Source of the DNA: Chara braunii
Lineage: Eukaryota > Streptophyta > Charophyceae > Charales > Characeae
DNA length: 41,882 nt
Reading direction: 5' to 3'
NCBI GenBank assembly: GCA_003427395.1
Contig: BFEA01000077.1
Location: 3,282,664-3,324,545, forward strand
This document shows positions 41,681-41,882 of the stretch, piece by piece (position 1 is the stretch's first letter; every line of letters begins with the position of its first letter). The translations under genes were made by a program, and so were the position numbers. The notes beneath the pieces are model-generated. The model had not been told where the DNA came from. It did not search any database and saw only the letters and a list, made by a program, of their open reading frames with translations.

Positions 41681-41712
41681 ACGTCAGATCTTCCCCACGT
41701 CAGATCTTCCCC
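41681..41712 (+). repeat. 16-bp exact tandem duplication
   Basis: ACGTCAGATCTTCCCC occurs twice back to back (41681-41696, 41697-41712). The sequence beyond is T-rich to the window end, with no gene. Confidence 0.95.
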
Positions 41713-41882
41713 CTCCCTCTCCCATCTCCTACCGAATGGGATCGCCGCTTAGGCTGTCCGTGAGAGGAATTGCGCATTTTGAATTTTTTTCTTTCTTTTT
41801 TTTTTCTTTTTCGTAGGAATTATTTACCCCTAGCTTGGTGAAAAAGTGGACGTCTTCTTAGAGCTTTTTTTTTTTTTTTTTT

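Overview
This is repeat-dense nuclear DNA from a eukaryote, not a prokaryotic gene neighbourhood. I find no intact, confidently functional protein gene. Three U6 snRNA-derived copies carry the plant-type 3' end (AAATCGAGAAATGG in the best one), which points to the green-plant lineage. A repeat-rich alga or streptophyte such as a charophyte would fit, but that placement is a guess. One scaffold gap of 66 Ns lies in a CA microsatellite and is preceded by unremoved Nextera mate-pair junction adapter, so the assembly near 12.8 kb is not trustworthy.

Layout. 0-5 kb is a nest of foldback elements: two inverted copies of a ~105-bp MITE, a U6 pseudogene, nine copies of a GGGYCTCGCTSCACTACTCT-type terminal motif in both orientations, and the 3' end of a LINE broken by a 120-bp palindrome. 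5-11 kb is mostly microsatellites, A/T homopolymers and a minisatellite. 11-15 kb holds plus-strand coding debris, including a zinc-finger protein followed by what looks like a decayed Plavaka/KDZ-type DNA transposase. A minus-strand LINE (about 14.95-17.5 kb, reverse transcriptase motifs readable) appears to have inserted into it.

17.5-22.4 kb holds a ~2-kb unclassified repeat, GTCCCA and CGTAAAAAAA tandem arrays, a striking ladder of about 14 short perfect hairpins (20.36-21.16 kb) and a 3' U6 fragment. 22.5-29.2 kb has a small zinc-ribbon ORF, a ~455-bp tandem duplication and a series of decayed minus-strand coding pieces of unknown family. 29.6-37.6 kb is AT-rich and holds a second copy of the TTCACCACTTCAGGA repeat, another decayed LINE 3' end, and three more copies of the 2-kb repeat (one nearly full and AT-shifted, two inverted and partial).

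37.8-41.9 kb is GC-rich. It has a CpG-rich block with an uncertain 233-codon ORF, twelve CACGTG (G-box) palindromes in about 2.1 kb, a pyrimidine microsatellite, a textbook retroposed U6 pseudogene with 16-bp target-site duplications, and a 34-bp minisatellite.

How it fits together: LINE remnants supply the likely machinery for the U6 retropseudogene and for a tail-only insertion at 4.87 kb. DNA-transposon remnants supply the foldback elements. The window reads as a transposon graveyard rather than a working operon-like system; its most unusual unexplained structures are the hairpin ladder, the shared terminal motif and the G-box cluster.
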